Source: an uncultured Verrucomicrobiota bacterium (GTDB lineage Bacteria > Verrucomicrobiota > Verrucomicrobiae > Opitutales > Opitutaceae). From it: a stretch of 38,955 nt of DNA. Where the stretch lies: NCBI GenBank assembly GCA_946482165.1, contig CAMLQS010000006.1, positions 1-38,955 on the forward strand, in the 5' to 3' direction. Positions 1 to 8,628 of the stretch are shown in pieces. Position numbers and translations under genes: made by a program. The notes beneath the pieces are model-generated. The model worked only from the letters and a program-made list of their open reading frames with translations, was not told where the DNA came from and searched no databases. The stretch's first letter is position 1, and each line of letters begins with the position of its first letter.

Positions 1-209
1 ACTTCGGCATCCGCACGGAGGACCTCAAAAATCTCACCATCTCCGCGCTCCTCGGAAAGCTCGTCGTGGCCAGCGAAGGCGACGCGAAGAACACGGCGAT
101 CACCTCGGCGCTCTCCCTCGCGAAGAGCCTCGGCCTCGCCGATATGCCGGCCTCCGCCGTGGTCGCGCCGGGTATAGCGTCTGCCGAGGCGACGGCGTCG
201 CGCGCGTGA
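1..209 (+). CDS. C-terminal fragment of an unrecognised protein (5' end outside window)
   Basis: An open frame runs from the left edge (first full codon at base 3) to a TGA at 207-209, giving about 68 residues. The fragment is rich in Ala, Leu and Ser, has no cysteine and no clear membrane segment, and ends in an Ala/Ser-rich tail. I do not recognise the family from this piece. It lies on the same strand as the large ATPase, about 130 bases upstream, so it may belong to the same transcription unit. The palindromic element at 224-303 lies between them. The reading is supported by uninterrupted coding in the high-GC codon pattern of the neighbours. Confidence 0.6.
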   Translation, partial: FGIRTEDLKNLTISALLGKLVVASEGDAKNTAITSALSLAKSLGLADMPASAVVAPGIASAEATASRA

Positions 210-223
210 CCGCCTGATCGGGG

Positions 224-303
224 GTGGCATGGGCGTCCCGCCCATGGGATCGAATGAAGGAGGCGAGACGCCTCCTTCATCACGGGCGAGACGCCCGTGC
301 CAC
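224..303. repeat. Three-hairpin palindromic element
   Basis: Three perfect hairpins lie back to back. Arms 228-235/239-246 pair over a 3-base loop. Arms 254-265/269-280 (12 bp) pair over AGA. Arms 281-288/292-299 pair over AGA. The outer hexamers GTGGCA (224-229) and TGCCAC (298-303) are also complementary, so the whole unit can fold as a three-armed structure. The second and third loops share the core GGCGAGACGCC. This is the form of a REP/BIME-like dispersed element, but family membership cannot be shown from one copy. It lies just upstream of the ATPase start. Confidence 0.8.
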
Positions 304-341
304 TCCCGGCAGCACCTTCCCTCTCTCGTCCTCCGCCTCTC

Positions 342-3300
342 ATGGCCGACCCGACCGCTTCCGCTTCCCCGTCCGCCGCGCCCGCGTCCGCCGCGACCGC
401 GCTCGGCAGCGCCACCTACGAGATCATTCGTCAGCGCCTTCAGACGCAGGCGACGGCTTTGCGCGAGCGGATGGCGCGGCTGAACGAGCGGCGGCAGGAG
501 GTCTTCGGAACGGTCGAGCACAAGCTGCTTCAGGCGGATCGGATCACGACCGCGCACAACTGCGTGCCGCGCGACATGGTGCAGCTCGGGCAGGGGCGTT
601 TTCTTTTCGGCTTCAACGTCCACTTCGGGCTTAAAAAGGAAATCGAGCTGGGCGATGTCTTCGCCGCGTTCCAACGCGATCCGGAGGCGGGATCATTCAA
701 GGAAACCGACCTCGGCGTTCTTGAGGACAAAGCGTTTCTCACCGATTTTCGGCGGCTGTATCAGGTCTATGCGAAGGCGACATTCAGCAAGTTTTCGCTG
801 ATCGGCGCCCACCTGTATTTCGTGTTTCAAGTCGGCACGGGCGTGAACGACGTCGCGGTGCTCAAGTGGGCCTTCAACGGCGGCCGGTTGCGCTACGTCG
901 ATGGCCGCGCGGAAACCGAATTCCGCCGCGAGGGCTTTCCGCCGCCGTTCGAGTTTCGCTGGCAGGTGCCGGCGCGCGAGGCCTTCCGCTACGGCAGCCA
1001 TCCGCACGTCTCGATCGAGGACCGCGTGTTCGTCGAGTGCATCGGCGGCGACTTGACCCTGAAGGTCGAGGACAACACCGCGACCGGCGAAGGCATCTAC
1101 TCCGAGCCGGTCGATGACCGAAACCAGAAAGTCGACGACGCCGAGATCGCCTACGCGACTCCGCTGCCGGACGTGATTTTGTTGAAGGTGCGGCCCTACA
1201 AGGAAGCCGTCGCCCGCTACATCGTTTTCAACGAAAAGGAACAGACCGCGGTGCGCGTCGATTCCATCGGCCAGTCGTGCGCGCTGCTGCCGGAGGACCA
1301 CGGGTTGATTTTTCCCGACGGCTACTACCTCGCGACCGGCGACTTGAAGCGCTTCGACGGACGCGAGCGCGACCTCACGCTCGAGCGGGTCGTCCACGCG
1401 TCGAACGGCGAGGATTCGCTCTACGTCTTCTACAACCGGATGACGGGCGAATACGTGCTCCTGCCTTACCGGCTGATCGCGCAAAAGGTCGAGGAGCGGA
1501 TCGGGTGCCACGGGTTTTCTCTCTTCCCCGACGGGCATTTGGTTTTGTTTCGCGGCGGCGACGAGGCGCAGAAGCACCACACGATCCAGCTCCGGCAGAC
1601 ACCGTTTTATCAGCCCGGCCATGAACCCGCCGGAAAGCGTGACGCGTTTCTCTACCAGGTGGGCAACAAGGACGTCGTGCGCTGCCTGGCCGAGTGCAAC
1701 GAGGTGCTGACGCTGGTCGGACGCGAAAACCCCTACGCCGAGCTCTACGGAGACATCGTGAAGCGCTGCGGCGCGATCCTCGACTCTTACCCGTGGCTCA
1801 AATCCGTGGACGGCTTCGAGCTCGACGAGACGGTGCGCCAGCTCGGCGCGGTCGCCGACAAAGCGGTGGAGGAATTCGACAAGGTGCGCCGACTCCAGCG
1901 CGAGGCGGGACAGCGGGTGGCGGACGCGCGCGCCCGCTGCGAGGAGCGTTTCAACGTCGTGAGGCGCGCGAGTTTCCGCGTCCTCGACGATTTCGTGCAA
2001 AATCTCGCCGCGCTGCGGCAACTGCGCGGCGAGCTGATCACGTTGAAGGAGGTTCGCTACGTCGATCTCCCGCAGATCGATGAAGCGGAGCGGATCGTCG
2101 TCGCCCAGGTCGCCGACCTGGCGAAAACCTGCGTCCAGTTTTTGCTCCAGCCGACCGCGCTCGAGCCCTATCGCCTGCGCGCGGCGGAGCATCAGGCGGC
2201 GGTGGATAAAATCGCCAAGGCCGCCGAGGCCCGGAAGATATCCGAGGCGGTGACGGCGGCCGGCGGCGAGCTCGAGATGTTGATCGAGATCGTGAACGGC
2301 CTGCGCATCGACGACGCGACCGAGGCCACGCGCATCATCGACGACATCACGGCGATCTACGCGACGCTGAATCAGGTGAAGGCGGCCTTGAAAAACCGCC
2401 TGCAAAGTCTGGCGGCGGCGGAGGGCGCGGCGCAGTTCGGCGCGCAGATGAAGCTGCTCGGCCAGGCGGCGGCCAGTTATCTCGACCTCTGCGAGACGCC
2501 GGCGAAGTGCGACGAATACCTGAACCGCATCAGCGTGCAGATCGAGGAGCTCGAGGGCGCGTTCGCCGACTTTGAGGATTTCACGGTGCAGCTCGCGGAG
2601 AAGCGCGCTTCGCTTCACGAGGCCTTCGAGCAGCGCAAGGTCGCTCTCGTGGAGCAGCGCAACCGCAAGACCGCGGCCCTGCTCACGGCGGCGGAGCGCG
2701 TGCTGAAATCGATCCAGAACCGCCTCGCTGCGCTGAAATTAATCGAGGAAATCCACGCGCTGATGGCGTCCGACCTGATGGTCGCGAAGGTCCGCGAAAT
2801 CATCGGCCAGCTCCTCGAGCTCGGCGACTCGGTGAAGGCCGACGACCTGCAGGGCCGGCTCAAGAGCCTGCAGCAGGAGGCGGTGCGCCAGCTGCGCGAC
2901 AAGCAGGAGCTGTTTGTCGGCGGCGCCTCGGTCATCCAGCTCGGCAAGCATCGCTTCAATTTCAACACCCAGCCGCTCGATCTGACCGTGGTGACGCGCG
3001 AGGGCGCGCCGCACCTGCACCTGACGAGCACCAAGTTTTTCGCGCCGATCACGGACGAGGCTTTTCTCGCCACGCGCGAGGCCTGGGAGCAGGAACTCAT
3101 ATCGGAGAACGCGGAGGTCTATCGCGCCGAGTTTCTCGCGGCGCGCCTGCTGGAGGCGGTCGAGGCGCGCGGGGAAACGGCGTCGGTCGCCGCGCTCGGC
3201 GAGGCGGAGCGGCGGGACCTCGTGAGGGAATTCGCCGCGTCCCGCTACGACGAAGGCTACACCAAGGGCGTGCACGATCTTGACGGCGCGAAGATTTTTT

Positions 3301-5621
3301 CGGCCCTCGTCACCACGCACGAGGCGCTGCAACTGGCGCGCCACGAACCTGCGGCCCGCGCGTGCGCGGTGGTGTTTTGGCATCGCTTTTGCGAGCCGGA
3401 GACGCGGGCGATGTGGAGCGCGAAGCTCAAGGCGTTTGGCGAGCGCAACCGGCTCTTTCCCGGCGACGCGGTCCAGCCCGGCTACATCGCGGGCCTGCGG
3501 GCGCTGCTCGCGGATTTCGTGGCGCGCACGAAACTGTTTTCACCGGCCGTGACCGATGCCGCCGGCGATTACCTTTTTCACGAGCTGAGCGGCAGCGAGA
3601 CCTTCGTCGCGAGCCGCGAGGCGGACGAGGCGGTGAAGGCGTTTGAACATCATCTCGTGGTGAAGGGCGGCGAGGAAGCGCTGGCCAAGGCGCGCGCATC
3701 GCTCGCGGGTCATCCGGCGGGAGAATACGAGCTCGTGCGCGACTTTGTGCGCGGATTTTTGCGCGGCCGGCCGGAGGCCGCGCAGGTCGCGGAGGAGGTT
3801 GCTGCGCTGGTGTATTGCGGCGGCGATTTCACCCGACGCGTAGTGTCGGTGCGGACGAAGCAAGTCCTCGAAGATCTGAAGGGCGCGCACGGCGTCGTGC
3901 GCGAAGGGCGCTACGATTTCGACTACGCCTCTTTTCGCGCGAAGCTCGCGCGCTACGACGCGGAGGTGTCGCCGAGGTTCGCGCAATTCCAGCGCTTGAA
4001 GCGGGACCTCATCGAGCGCGAGCGGGCGCGGCTGCGCCTGGAGGAGTTCAAGCCGCGCGTGCTTTCCTCGTTTGTCCGCAATCAGCTTATCGACCAGGTC
4101 TACTTGCCGCTGGTGGGCGACAATCTCGCCAAGCAGATCGGCGCGGCGGGCGCGGCGAAGCGCACGGATTTGATGGGCCTGCTGCTGCTCATCTCGCCGC
4201 CCGGCTACGGCAAAACGACGCTGCTGGAGTATGTCGCGAGCAGGCTCGGCATCATATTCGTGAAAATCAACGGCCCGGCGCTCGGCCACGGCGTGACCTC
4301 GCTCGATCCGGAGAACGCGCCCAACGCGGCCGCGCGCGAAGAGCTGCACCGGCTGAACCTCGCGCTTGAGATGGGAGACAACGTGATGCTCTGCATCGAC
4401 GACATCCAGCACTGCAGCGCGGAGTTTTTGCAGAAGTTTATCTCGTTGTGCGACGGCCAGCGGAAGATCGAGGGCGTCTGGCGCGGGCAGCCGCGCACGC
4501 ATGACCTGCGCGGCCGCAAGGTCGTGGTCGTGATGGCGGGCAACCCCTACACCGAGAGCGGGCAAAAATTCCGCATCCCGGACATGCTCGCGAATCGCGC
4601 CGACACCTACAACCTGGGCGACATCATCGGAGGCAGCGCGGAGTGGTTCGAGGCGAGCTATCTGGAAAACGCCATGACCTCGAACGCCGTCCTCGCGCCC
4701 CTCGCGCAGCGGAGCCAGAAGGACATTCGCGCATTCATCCGCCTGGCCGGCGGCGGCGAGCGGGACCCGGAGGGTTTCGAGGGCAGCTATTCGGCGCAGG
4801 AAGTGGAGGAGATCGTCGCGGTGATGAAAAAACTCGCGGCGATCCGCGACGTCGTCCTGAAGGTGAATCTTCAATACATCCACTCCGCGGCGCAGGCGGA
4901 CGAGTTTCGGACCGAGCCTCCGTTTCGCCTGCAAGGATCGTATCGCAACATGAACCGGCTGGCGGAGAAAATCGTGCCGCTGATGAACGATGCTGAAGTG
5001 CGCACGCTGATCATCGACCACTACCGCGGCGAATCGCAGACGCTGACGACCGGCGCGGAAGCGAATTTCCTGAAGTTCAAGGAGCTCATCGGAGCGCAGA
5101 CGCCGGAGGAGCGGACGCGTTGGCTGGAGATCAAGGGGACTTTTAAGCGCAACCAACTCGCGCCCGGCGCGGACAAGAACGACCCGATGGCGCGCGTGGT
5201 CGGGCAGCTGGCGGGCTTCCAGGTGAGTTTGCAGGGCATCCAGGACGTCTTGGAAAAACAATTGGCGCGCGAACCCGCCGCGCCCGCGGCGATGACCCAG
5301 TTTAGCGAGGGCCTGAAAGCGTTGGGCGACGAACTCGCTCGCGCGATCGCGACGGCGCAGACCGGGGCGATGGCGCGGAAGGTGGACGGCCTCGCGCACG
5401 AATTGGAGGCGCTTCGCGGCGCGCTCGCGTCTTTGGACCAACTCGCGGCACAGCGTCTCGATCACCTGCGCCACGCCCAGGAGCGGCTCCTGGCGCAAGG
5501 GAACGAAGGTGCGACCACGATCATGCCGGACGAGGCGATGCTGGCCAAGGAGCGGGCCTTTCTCGCGCAGTTTGCGGGCGCCCTCGCCAAACCCTCGCCA
5601 CCACCCAATCCCTCCCCATGA
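342..5621 (+). CDS. Giant coiled-coil AAA ATPase ('DNA repair ATPase', DUF3686 type)
   Basis: This 1,759-residue protein resembles the family annotated as DNA repair ATPase, whose biochemical role is not established. The N-terminal part has the conserved entry TYEIIRQRL, then ITTAHNCVPRDM and RFLFGFNVHFGL. A long central region of Glu/Arg/Ala-rich helices (about residues 500-900) should form coiled coils. The C-terminal AAA module has Walker A PPGYGKTTL near residue 1287, Walker B VMLCIDDIQ near 1352 and a sensor-like stretch VVVVMAGNPYTESG near 1395. The open frame reaches back to GTG 297, but that codon lies in the third hairpin of the upstream palindrome. ATG 342 (MADPTASASP) is therefore preferred. 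The stop overlaps the next start by four bases (ATGA), implying coupled translation. It is probably cytosolic; no signal peptide is seen. The family call is good and the function uncertain. Confidence 0.85.
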   Translation: MADPTASASPSAAPASAATALGSATYEIIRQRLQTQATALRERMARLNERRQEVFGTVEHKLLQADRITTAHNCVPRDMVQLGQGRFLFGFNVHFGLKKEIELGDVFAAFQRDPEAGSFKETDLGVLEDKAFLTDFRRLYQVYAKATFSKFSLIGAHLYFVFQVGTGVNDVAVLKWAFNGGRLRYVDGRAETEFRREGFPPPFEFRWQVPAREAFRYGSHPHVSIEDRVFVECIGGDLTLKVEDNTATGEGIYSEPVDDRNQKVDDAEIAYATPLPDVILLKVRPYKEAVARYIVFNEKEQTAVRVDSIGQSCALLPEDHGLIFPDGYYLATGDLKRFDGRERDLTLERVVHASNGEDSLYVFYNRMTGEYVLLPYRLIAQKVEERIGCHGFSLFPDGHLVLFRGGDEAQKHHTIQLRQTPFYQPGHEPAGKRDAFLYQVGNKDVVRCLAECNEVLTLVGRENPYAELYGDIVKRCGAILDSYPWLKSVDGFELDETVRQLGAVADKAVEEFDKVRRLQREAGQRVADARARCEERFNVVRRASFRVLDDFVQNLAALRQLRGELITLKEVRYVDLPQIDEAERIVVAQVADLAKTCVQFLLQPTALEPYRLRAAEHQAAVDKIAKAAEARKISEAVTAAGGELEMLIEIVNGLRIDDATEATRIIDDITAIYATLNQVKAALKNRLQSLAAAEGAAQFGAQMKLLGQAAASYLDLCETPAKCDEYLNRISVQIEELEGAFADFEDFTVQLAEKRASLHEAFEQRKVALVEQRNRKTAALLTAAERVLKSIQNRLAALKLIEEIHALMASDLMVAKVREIIGQLLELGDSVKADDLQGRLKSLQQEAVRQLRDKQELFVGGASVIQLGKHRFNFNTQPLDLTVVTREGAPHLHLTSTKFFAPITDEAFLATREAWEQELISENAEVYRAEFLAARLLEAVEARGETASVAALGEAERRDLVREFAASRYDEGYTKGVHDLDGAKIFSALVTTHEALQLARHEPAARACAVVFWHRFCEPETRAMWSAKLKAFGERNRLFPGDAVQPGYIAGLRALLADFVARTKLFSPAVTDAAGDYLFHELSGSETFVASREADEAVKAFEHHLVVKGGEEALAKARASLAGHPAGEYELVRDFVRGFLRGRPEAAQVAEEVAALVYCGGDFTRRVVSVRTKQVLEDLKGAHGVVREGRYDFDYASFRAKLARYDAEVSPRFAQFQRLKRDLIERERARLRLEEFKPRVLSSFVRNQLIDQVYLPLVGDNLAKQIGAAGAAKRTDLMGLLLLISPPGYGKTTLLEYVASRLGIIFVKINGPALGHGVTSLDPENAPNAAAREELHRLNLALEMGDNVMLCIDDIQHCSAEFLQKFISLCDGQRKIEGVWRGQPRTHDLRGRKVVVVMAGNPYTESGQKFRIPDMLANRADTYNLGDIIGGSAEWFEASYLENAMTSNAVLAPLAQRSQKDIRAFIRLAGGGERDPEGFEGSYSAQEVEEIVAVMKKLAAIRDVVLKVNLQYIHSAAQADEFRTEPPFRLQGSYRNMNRLAEKIVPLMNDAEVRTLIIDHYRGESQTLTTGAEANFLKFKELIGAQTPEERTRWLEIKGTFKRNQLAPGADKNDPMARVVGQLAGFQVSLQGIQDVLEKQLAREPAAPAAMTQFSEGLKALGDELARAIATAQTGAMARKVDGLAHELEALRGALASLDQLAAQRLDHLRHAQERLLAQGNEGATTIMPDEAMLAKERAFLAQFAGALAKPSPPPNPSP

Positions 5622-6427
5622 AAAAAGTCGCCAAGGGTATCCAACGTCTCGGGAAACGGGCCGCACAGGTCGCGCAAGCGGTGGAAGCGATGCCCGCCAA
5701 GGCGGCTGCACTGCGCGAAAGCGTCGCGACCACGCTCGGGCAGGCCCAACAGTTGCGCGCCGACCTTGTGTCCGGCGCGGCGACGCTTGGCCCGCGAGCC
5801 GGATCGGAAGTCGCAGGATCGCTTCGGGAGATCGAGGGCGCCGCCGATGTGCTCGCGGAGGCGGGTTACGAGCTGGCGGGCGTCGAGGTGGAACCGGGAA
5901 TCGGTGGAATGGGTGGCCGCCAGCTGGTTTTGCTGGCTCGGGTGGACGAGGTCGGGGTCGCGGAACTCCGCAGCCTGCTCGCCACGCACAAAGATCGTCC
6001 GGCGCTAAAGTCGGTATTGTCCGCCCTCGTGCAGGCGACGGAGACGGCGGCGGGCATTGAGTTCGCGACCCTAGATTTCACGGAGGTGTTGATCGATGTA
6101 GGAGCGGGGCGGGCGGCAAGGATCGCGTGGCGAGCCGAGATCGCCGCGCCGGTTGCGACCAGCCTCCCGACGACGGCGTCCGTTGAGCCGCGTCCGCCGG
6201 CTTTCAGTCAAAGCAACTTTTTCTCGCGCCCCGCAACGGCGGTCGCGGCCTCGCCGGCGACTACGGCTACGACCGCGACGACCATACCGTCTGCGGCGGA
6301 GCCTTCGTCGACGCCGGCGGTGGCGGCAAAATCGCCTCTCGTGTCTACGGTCGGGCCTGCGAGCCGTGCGTCGGCTCTCGATCGCTTCAAGAAGATGCCG
6401 GATCTCTCGAAACGGCCGGGCGGATAA
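5618..6427 (+). CDS. Hypothetical partner protein coupled to the AAA ATPase
   Basis: This 269-residue protein is not one I recognise. Its start overlaps the ATPase stop in an ATGA, so the two are very likely made together. Residues 1-70 are basic, Ala/Gln-rich and probably helical (MKKVAKGIQRLGKRAAQVAQ). Residues 70-175 look like a compact globular domain that includes GYELAGVEVEPGIGGMGG and alternating strand-like stretches. Residues 180-269 are a Pro/Thr/Ala/Ser-rich, probably disordered tail ending in LDRFKKMPDLSKRPGG. No signal peptide or membrane helix is seen. The layout would fit an adaptor that binds the ATPase through the folded part, but that is inference only. Confidence 0.8.
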   Translation: MKKVAKGIQRLGKRAAQVAQAVEAMPAKAAALRESVATTLGQAQQLRADLVSGAATLGPRAGSEVAGSLREIEGAADVLAEAGYELAGVEVEPGIGGMGGRQLVLLARVDEVGVAELRSLLATHKDRPALKSVLSALVQATETAAGIEFATLDFTEVLIDVGAGRAARIAWRAEIAAPVATSLPTTASVEPRPPAFSQSNFFSRPATAVAASPATTATTATTIPSAAEPSSTPAVAAKSPLVSTVGPASRASALDRFKKMPDLSKRPGG

Positions 6428-6572
6428 AGGGAGGTCCTAAAGTTGGAGGCGGAGCTCCGGTCCGCGCCGCCGAGGCAACGCCGTTCCAGCGCCCTTTCTC
6501 GTTTCACTCGTAGAGCCATTTGGTTTTACAGGAGTGAGGAGAGCGAACGGAGTGGGGCCTTTCTTCCTTACT

Positions 6573-7034
6573 ATGACACCCGAACAGAAGCTTGCCGAAC
6601 TTGGTCTTGAATTGCCCGTCGTTGGTCCCGCCGCGGGGAACTACCTGCCGGTGGTGCGCACGGGGAATCTGTTGTTCTGCGCGGGCACGCTCGCGGTGAA
6701 GGACGGGAAGGTCACGCACGAGGGGCAGGTGGGCAAGGAGCAGACGGTGCAGACGGCCTACGAGTCGGCGCGCATCGCCGCCCTTAACTCGCTCGCGAAC
6801 ATCAAAGCCCACCTGGGCGAGCTTTCGAAAGTGAAGCGCGTGGTGATGGTGAACGGCTTTGTGAACGCGATCAGCGGCTTTGCGGACAGCCCGGCGGTGA
6901 TCAACGGGGCGAGCGACCTGCTGGTGGCGGTGCTCGGCGACGCGGGGCGCCATGCGCGCGCGGCGGTGGCCGTGGCGGGGCTGCCGCGCAACTCGGCGAC
7001 CGAGGTGCAACTGGTCGTTGAAGTGGCGGAGTAA
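6573..7034 (+). CDS. RidA family (YjgF/YER057c/UK114) protein
   Basis: This 153-residue protein has the size and pattern of the RidA-like group, small trimeric proteins that hydrolyse reactive enamine/imine intermediates or act as related scavengers. Visible signatures are GNLLFCAGTLAVKDGKV near residues 31-47, the helix LNSLANIKAHLG, and a C-terminal block with Arg129 (GRHARAAVAVAGLP) where RidA proteins carry the substrate-binding arginine, followed by TEVQLVVEV. The frame opens at 6534, but the extra 13 residues are not family-like, so ATG 6573 is chosen. It belongs to the longer RidA-like subgroup (about 150 aa) rather than the 128-aa true RidA, so its substrate is unknown. It stands alone between repeats. 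It is cytosolic. Confidence 0.9.
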   Translation: MTPEQKLAELGLELPVVGPAAGNYLPVVRTGNLLFCAGTLAVKDGKVTHEGQVGKEQTVQTAYESARIAALNSLANIKAHLGELSKVKRVVMVNGFVNAISGFADSPAVINGASDLLVAVLGDAGRHARAAVAVAGLPRNSATEVQLVVEVAE

Positions 7035-7045
7035 GATTCTGGTTT

Positions 7046-7133
7046 TTAACCACGGATGGCACGGATGGGCGCGGATGAAAGGCACGGGCAGACGCTCTGC
7101 TATCCGTGTCTATCTGTGAGATCCGCGGTTGAA
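7046..7133. repeat. Degenerate inverted repeat, 'AACCACGGAT' type
   Basis: The left arm starts TTAACCACGGATGGCACGG. The right arm, reverse-complemented, starts TTCAACCGCGGATCTCACAG, so the arms match imperfectly over about 30 bases. Both arms are built from short CGGAT/CACGG phrases. The element fills most of the gap between the RidA and methyltransferase genes. It could fold in RNA and act as a weak transcription barrier. Confidence 0.7.
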
Positions 7134-7154
7134 TGGCTTGGTGACGTTTAATCG

Positions 7155-7826
7155 ATGAAACCGCAGGTGCAGTTGGCGGAGGCGCGGGTGCCGGATGGGG
7201 CGCGGTTGACGCTGCATGCGCACGACGGGCACTTCGTCGTGCGGGTGGACGGGCAGGCGTTGATGCACTCGGCGCTCGCGGAGTCGGAGGAGCGGCTGGG
7301 CGATCTGGCGGCGGAGGCGGCGAAGGGAAAGAAGGGGGCGCGCGTGTTGGTGGGCGGGCTCGGGCTGGGGTTCACGCTTCGGCGGATTCTGGCACGGGCG
7401 AAGGATGCGCGGGTGGAGGTGGCGGAGTTGGTTCCTGAGGTGGTGGCGTGGAACCGGAACTTTCTGCGCGAGCTGAATGGCGGCGCGTTGGAGGACGCGC
7501 GTGTCGCGGTGCGGATCGGCGACGTGGGCGCGGCGCTGGGCAAGGCGAAGTGGGACGTGATCGCGCTGGACGTGGACAACGGGCCGGCGGCGATGGTGCG
7601 GGCGGGCAATGCGAGTCTGTATGACGAGCGCGGCGTGGCGCGGCTGGCGGCGGCGCTGCGGCCGGGCGGGACTTTGCTGGTGTGGTCGGCGGGGCCGGAT
7701 CGCGCGTTTGAGCGACGGCTGACGACCGCGGGGTTTTCCGGCGTGCGGGCGGATGTGCCGCGGACGAGCGCGCGGGCGCGCAGCCGGGGCTATGTGATTT
7801 TCGTCGCGGGGCGCGGAGAGGATTAG
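7155..7826 (+). CDS. Spermidine-synthase-like SAM-dependent methyltransferase-fold protein
   Basis: This 223-residue protein has a class I Rossmann core. It shows a glycine-rich motif VLVGGLGLGFTLR (residues 64-76), an acidic ribose-binding position in VEVAELVPEVVAWN (Glu91), a motif-II aspartate in RIGDVGAAL (Asp123) and WDVIALDVDNGP (residues 133-144). This spacing and wording match spermidine synthase-like proteins often annotated 'spermidine synthase', but it is shorter than true SpeE (about 280 aa) and lacks the N-terminal beta domain. Polyamine synthesis is therefore unproven, and methyl transfer is an alternative. Its TAG stop lies in the first bases of the long palindrome at 7823-8006. 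It is cytosolic. Confidence 0.8.
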   Translation: MKPQVQLAEARVPDGARLTLHAHDGHFVVRVDGQALMHSALAESEERLGDLAAEAAKGKKGARVLVGGLGLGFTLRRILARAKDARVEVAELVPEVVAWNRNFLRELNGGALEDARVAVRIGDVGAALGKAKWDVIALDVDNGPAAMVRAGNASLYDERGVARLAAALRPGGTLLVWSAGPDRAFERRLTTAGFSGVRADVPRTSARARSRGYVIFVAGRGED

Positions 7827-8006
7827 GCCGTGTCTCGTAAATAGCTCGGTCCGTCGCGCCGCGCCCTGCGGGGGGATCAGGAAACCGCGCTGGGCCGGCG
7901 TTGCGAAAGTCGGCATGGGCCCTCGGCCCACCTCCGCCTTTCGCGTCTTGGCCGAGCGCCGTTTCCCGTCTCCGCCGGACCGAGTTATTTGCGAGACACG
8001 GCCTAA
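7823..8006. mobile_element. 184-bp long imperfect palindrome, candidate MITE
   Basis: The first 31 bases (from TTAGGCCGTGTCTCG) match the reverse complement of the last 31 with two mismatches. Inner stretches also pair, for example GGAAACCGCGCTGGGCC-like blocks on the two sides and a central GCGAAAG/CTTTCGC. The whole unit can therefore fold into one long hairpin. TA dinucleotides lie at both ends (TTAGGCC...GGCCTAA), as expected for a TA-target element. No open frame fits inside. It supplies the TAG stop of the preceding gene. Calling it mobile is an inference from shape; a stable structured RNA is the alternative. Confidence 0.6.
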
Positions 8007-8116
8007 CCACGGAGGGCACGGAAAGACACGGAGGAGCGGAGGTTTTATCCGCGAATGGCGCGGATGAAGGGCGGTTGGTTTTTATCCGCGCGGCCCGTCG
8101 TAATCCGCGGTTGAAA
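8005..8116. repeat. Degenerate inverted repeat, 'AACCACGGAG' type
   Basis: The left arm AACCACGGAGGGCACGG faces the right arm TAATCCGCGGTTGAAA. Between them sit further ATCCGCG copies. It directly abuts the 184-bp palindrome, so two different repeat types are stacked here. With that palindrome it fills most of the 334-base gap 7827-8160, which otherwise contains no gene that I can see. Confidence 0.65.
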
Positions 8117-8160
8117 ATTTCTGTGGCGAGGGAACGGGTGGCGGCGCAGGGTGACCGGCC

Positions 8161-8610
8161 ATGGCCACGATTTATGAAACCCTGCGCGCCGAGATCATCG
8201 TCGCGATGAAAGCGAAAGACAGCGCCCGCGCGACCATCCTGCGCACCGCCGACGCGGCGATCCAGCGCGCCGCGATGGATCAGAACAAGCCGATCGACGA
8301 CGCGCTCGCGACCGCCTCGTTGCGCAAGGGCGTGAAGAATCTGCAGGACGCCATCACGGAGTTCGAGAAGGGCGGGCGGGCGGATCTGGTGGCGGCGAAC
8401 AGAGCCGAGATCGCGGTGCTGGAGAAGTTCCTCCCCGCCGGCATCGAGGGCGCGAAGCTCGAGGCGATCATCGCCGAGGTGATCGCGGGGACGGGCGCGA
8501 GCTCGAAGAAGGACATGGGCAAGGTGATCGGCGCGCTGAAGCAGCGTCCGGAGGCCGGGCTGATCGACTTCGGGGCGGCGAGCAAGATCGTGCAGGCGAA
8601 GCTGCCGTGA
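8161..8610 (+). CDS. GatB/YqeY domain protein
   Basis: This 149-residue protein matches the YqeY family in length and pattern. It opens with an N-terminal helical part (MATIYETLRAEIIVAMKAKD) and the family-typical block RKGVKNLQDAITEFEKGGR. Then comes the segment AEIAVLEKFLPAGIEG, corresponding to the usual E(I)xxLxxYLP phrase. The C-terminus has GASSKKDMGKVIGALKQRP, as in the tail domain shared with the GatB subunit of the tRNA amidotransferase. The family is thought to bind tRNA, but the activity of the free-standing proteins is unknown. It starts with ATG at 8161, right after a GC-rich leader, and stands alone between repeats. Confidence 0.92.
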   Translation: MATIYETLRAEIIVAMKAKDSARATILRTADAAIQRAAMDQNKPIDDALATASLRKGVKNLQDAITEFEKGGRADLVAANRAEIAVLEKFLPAGIEGAKLEAIIAEVIAGTGASSKKDMGKVIGALKQRPEAGLIDFGAASKIVQAKLP

Positions 8611-8628
8611 GCGGCGGTGCGGACGAGT

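Noticed and set aside
693..2618. Long minus-strand frame inside the ATPase gene
   Set aside because: Its Leu/Arg/His/Asp-rich antisense translation has no motifs. The plus-strand frame carries the conserved ATPase family sequence.
3540..5711. 723-codon minus-strand frame opposite the AAA module
   Set aside because: It covers the Walker A/B region on the other strand. The antisense composition is Arg/His/Leu-rich and no domain can be recognised.
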